Positions 5,489 to 5,512 of a stretch of 5,512 bases of DNA are shown here, one piece after another (within the stretch, counting starts at the first letter, position 1; the number at the start of each line of letters is the position of its first letter). Source of the DNA: an uncultured Ruminococcus sp. (lineage in GTDB: Bacteria; Bacillota; Clostridia; Oscillospirales; CAG-272); NCBI GenBank assembly GCA_902783905.1, contig CACZSP010000323.1, forward strand, positions 1-5,512. The letters are read 5' to 3'. The notes beneath the pieces were generated by a model. It worked only from the letters and a program-made list of their open reading frames with translations. It made no database searches and was not told the origin of the DNA. The position numbers and the translations under genes were made by a program.

Positions 5489-5512
5489 TTCGGCGGACGG
5501 GAATCCGCCGAA
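5489..5512 (+). terminator. Terminator-like 9-bp hairpin cut by the right edge
   Basis: TTCGGCGGA (5489-5497) and TCCGCCGAA (5504-5512) pair perfectly around a 6-nt loop. The stem may extend beyond the window (A at 5488 would need T at 5513). The U-tract that would confirm a rho-independent terminator for the surface protein gene would lie outside the window, so the call is tentative. Confidence 0.5.

Overview
The window looks like a chromosomal segment from an anaerobic Firmicute, most likely an uncultured Clostridia lineage (Oscillospirales-like). The basis is GC-biased codon use in genes separated by AT-rich intergenic DNA, strong GGAGG ribosome binding sites ahead of two genes, a MacB-type ABC ATPase closely resembling clostridial ATPase/permease fusions, and a membrane-anchored surface protein with an InlB/Flg_new-type repeat. 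The taxonomic call is inference; no marker gene is present.

Layout. Positions 1-3040 hold three genes, all on the minus strand. In transcription order they are a UraA-type uracil/xanthine permease (3040-1595), a FabG-like short-chain dehydrogenase/reductase (1517-789), and an ABC transporter ATPase starting at 758 and running off the left edge. The permease is set apart from the next gene by a 12-bp hairpin that may act as a partial terminator. The SDR and ABC genes are 30 bp apart and probably cotranscribed.

Positions 3041-3541 are a roughly 500-bp divergent control region. On the minus side there is a good promoter whose -10 box lies inside an 18-bp perfect palindrome. A leader of about 200 nt follows, with an intrinsic terminator before the permease gene. 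The 5' arm of that terminator can instead pair with a segment near the start of the leader, giving a nested three-stem fold. This is the architecture of a transcription attenuator or riboswitch, and I do not recognise its class. On the plus side there is a near-consensus extended -10 promoter, overlapped by a 15-bp palindrome and followed by two tandem 10-bp repeats. It leads into a 610-residue secreted, membrane-anchored protein (3542-5374).

The surface protein has a signal peptide, a fibronectin-III-like N-terminal region, two diverged copies of an unrecognised domain of about 90 residues flanking a beta-rich middle domain, an InlB/Flg_new-like repeat, an acidic Ser/Thr/Pro stalk with 12-residue repeats, and a C-terminal membrane anchor without an LPXTG motif. 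It is followed by a hairpin-rich intergenic segment containing a 17-bp near-perfectly abutting inverted repeat, a direct partial copy 30 bp upstream of it, and a terminator-like stem cut by the right edge.

The most interesting parts are the permease leader attenuator, the operator-like palindromes of the divergent promoters, and the duplicated unrecognised domain. The genes do not form an obvious single pathway: the permease is nucleobase salvage, and the SDR and ABC substrates cannot be deduced.
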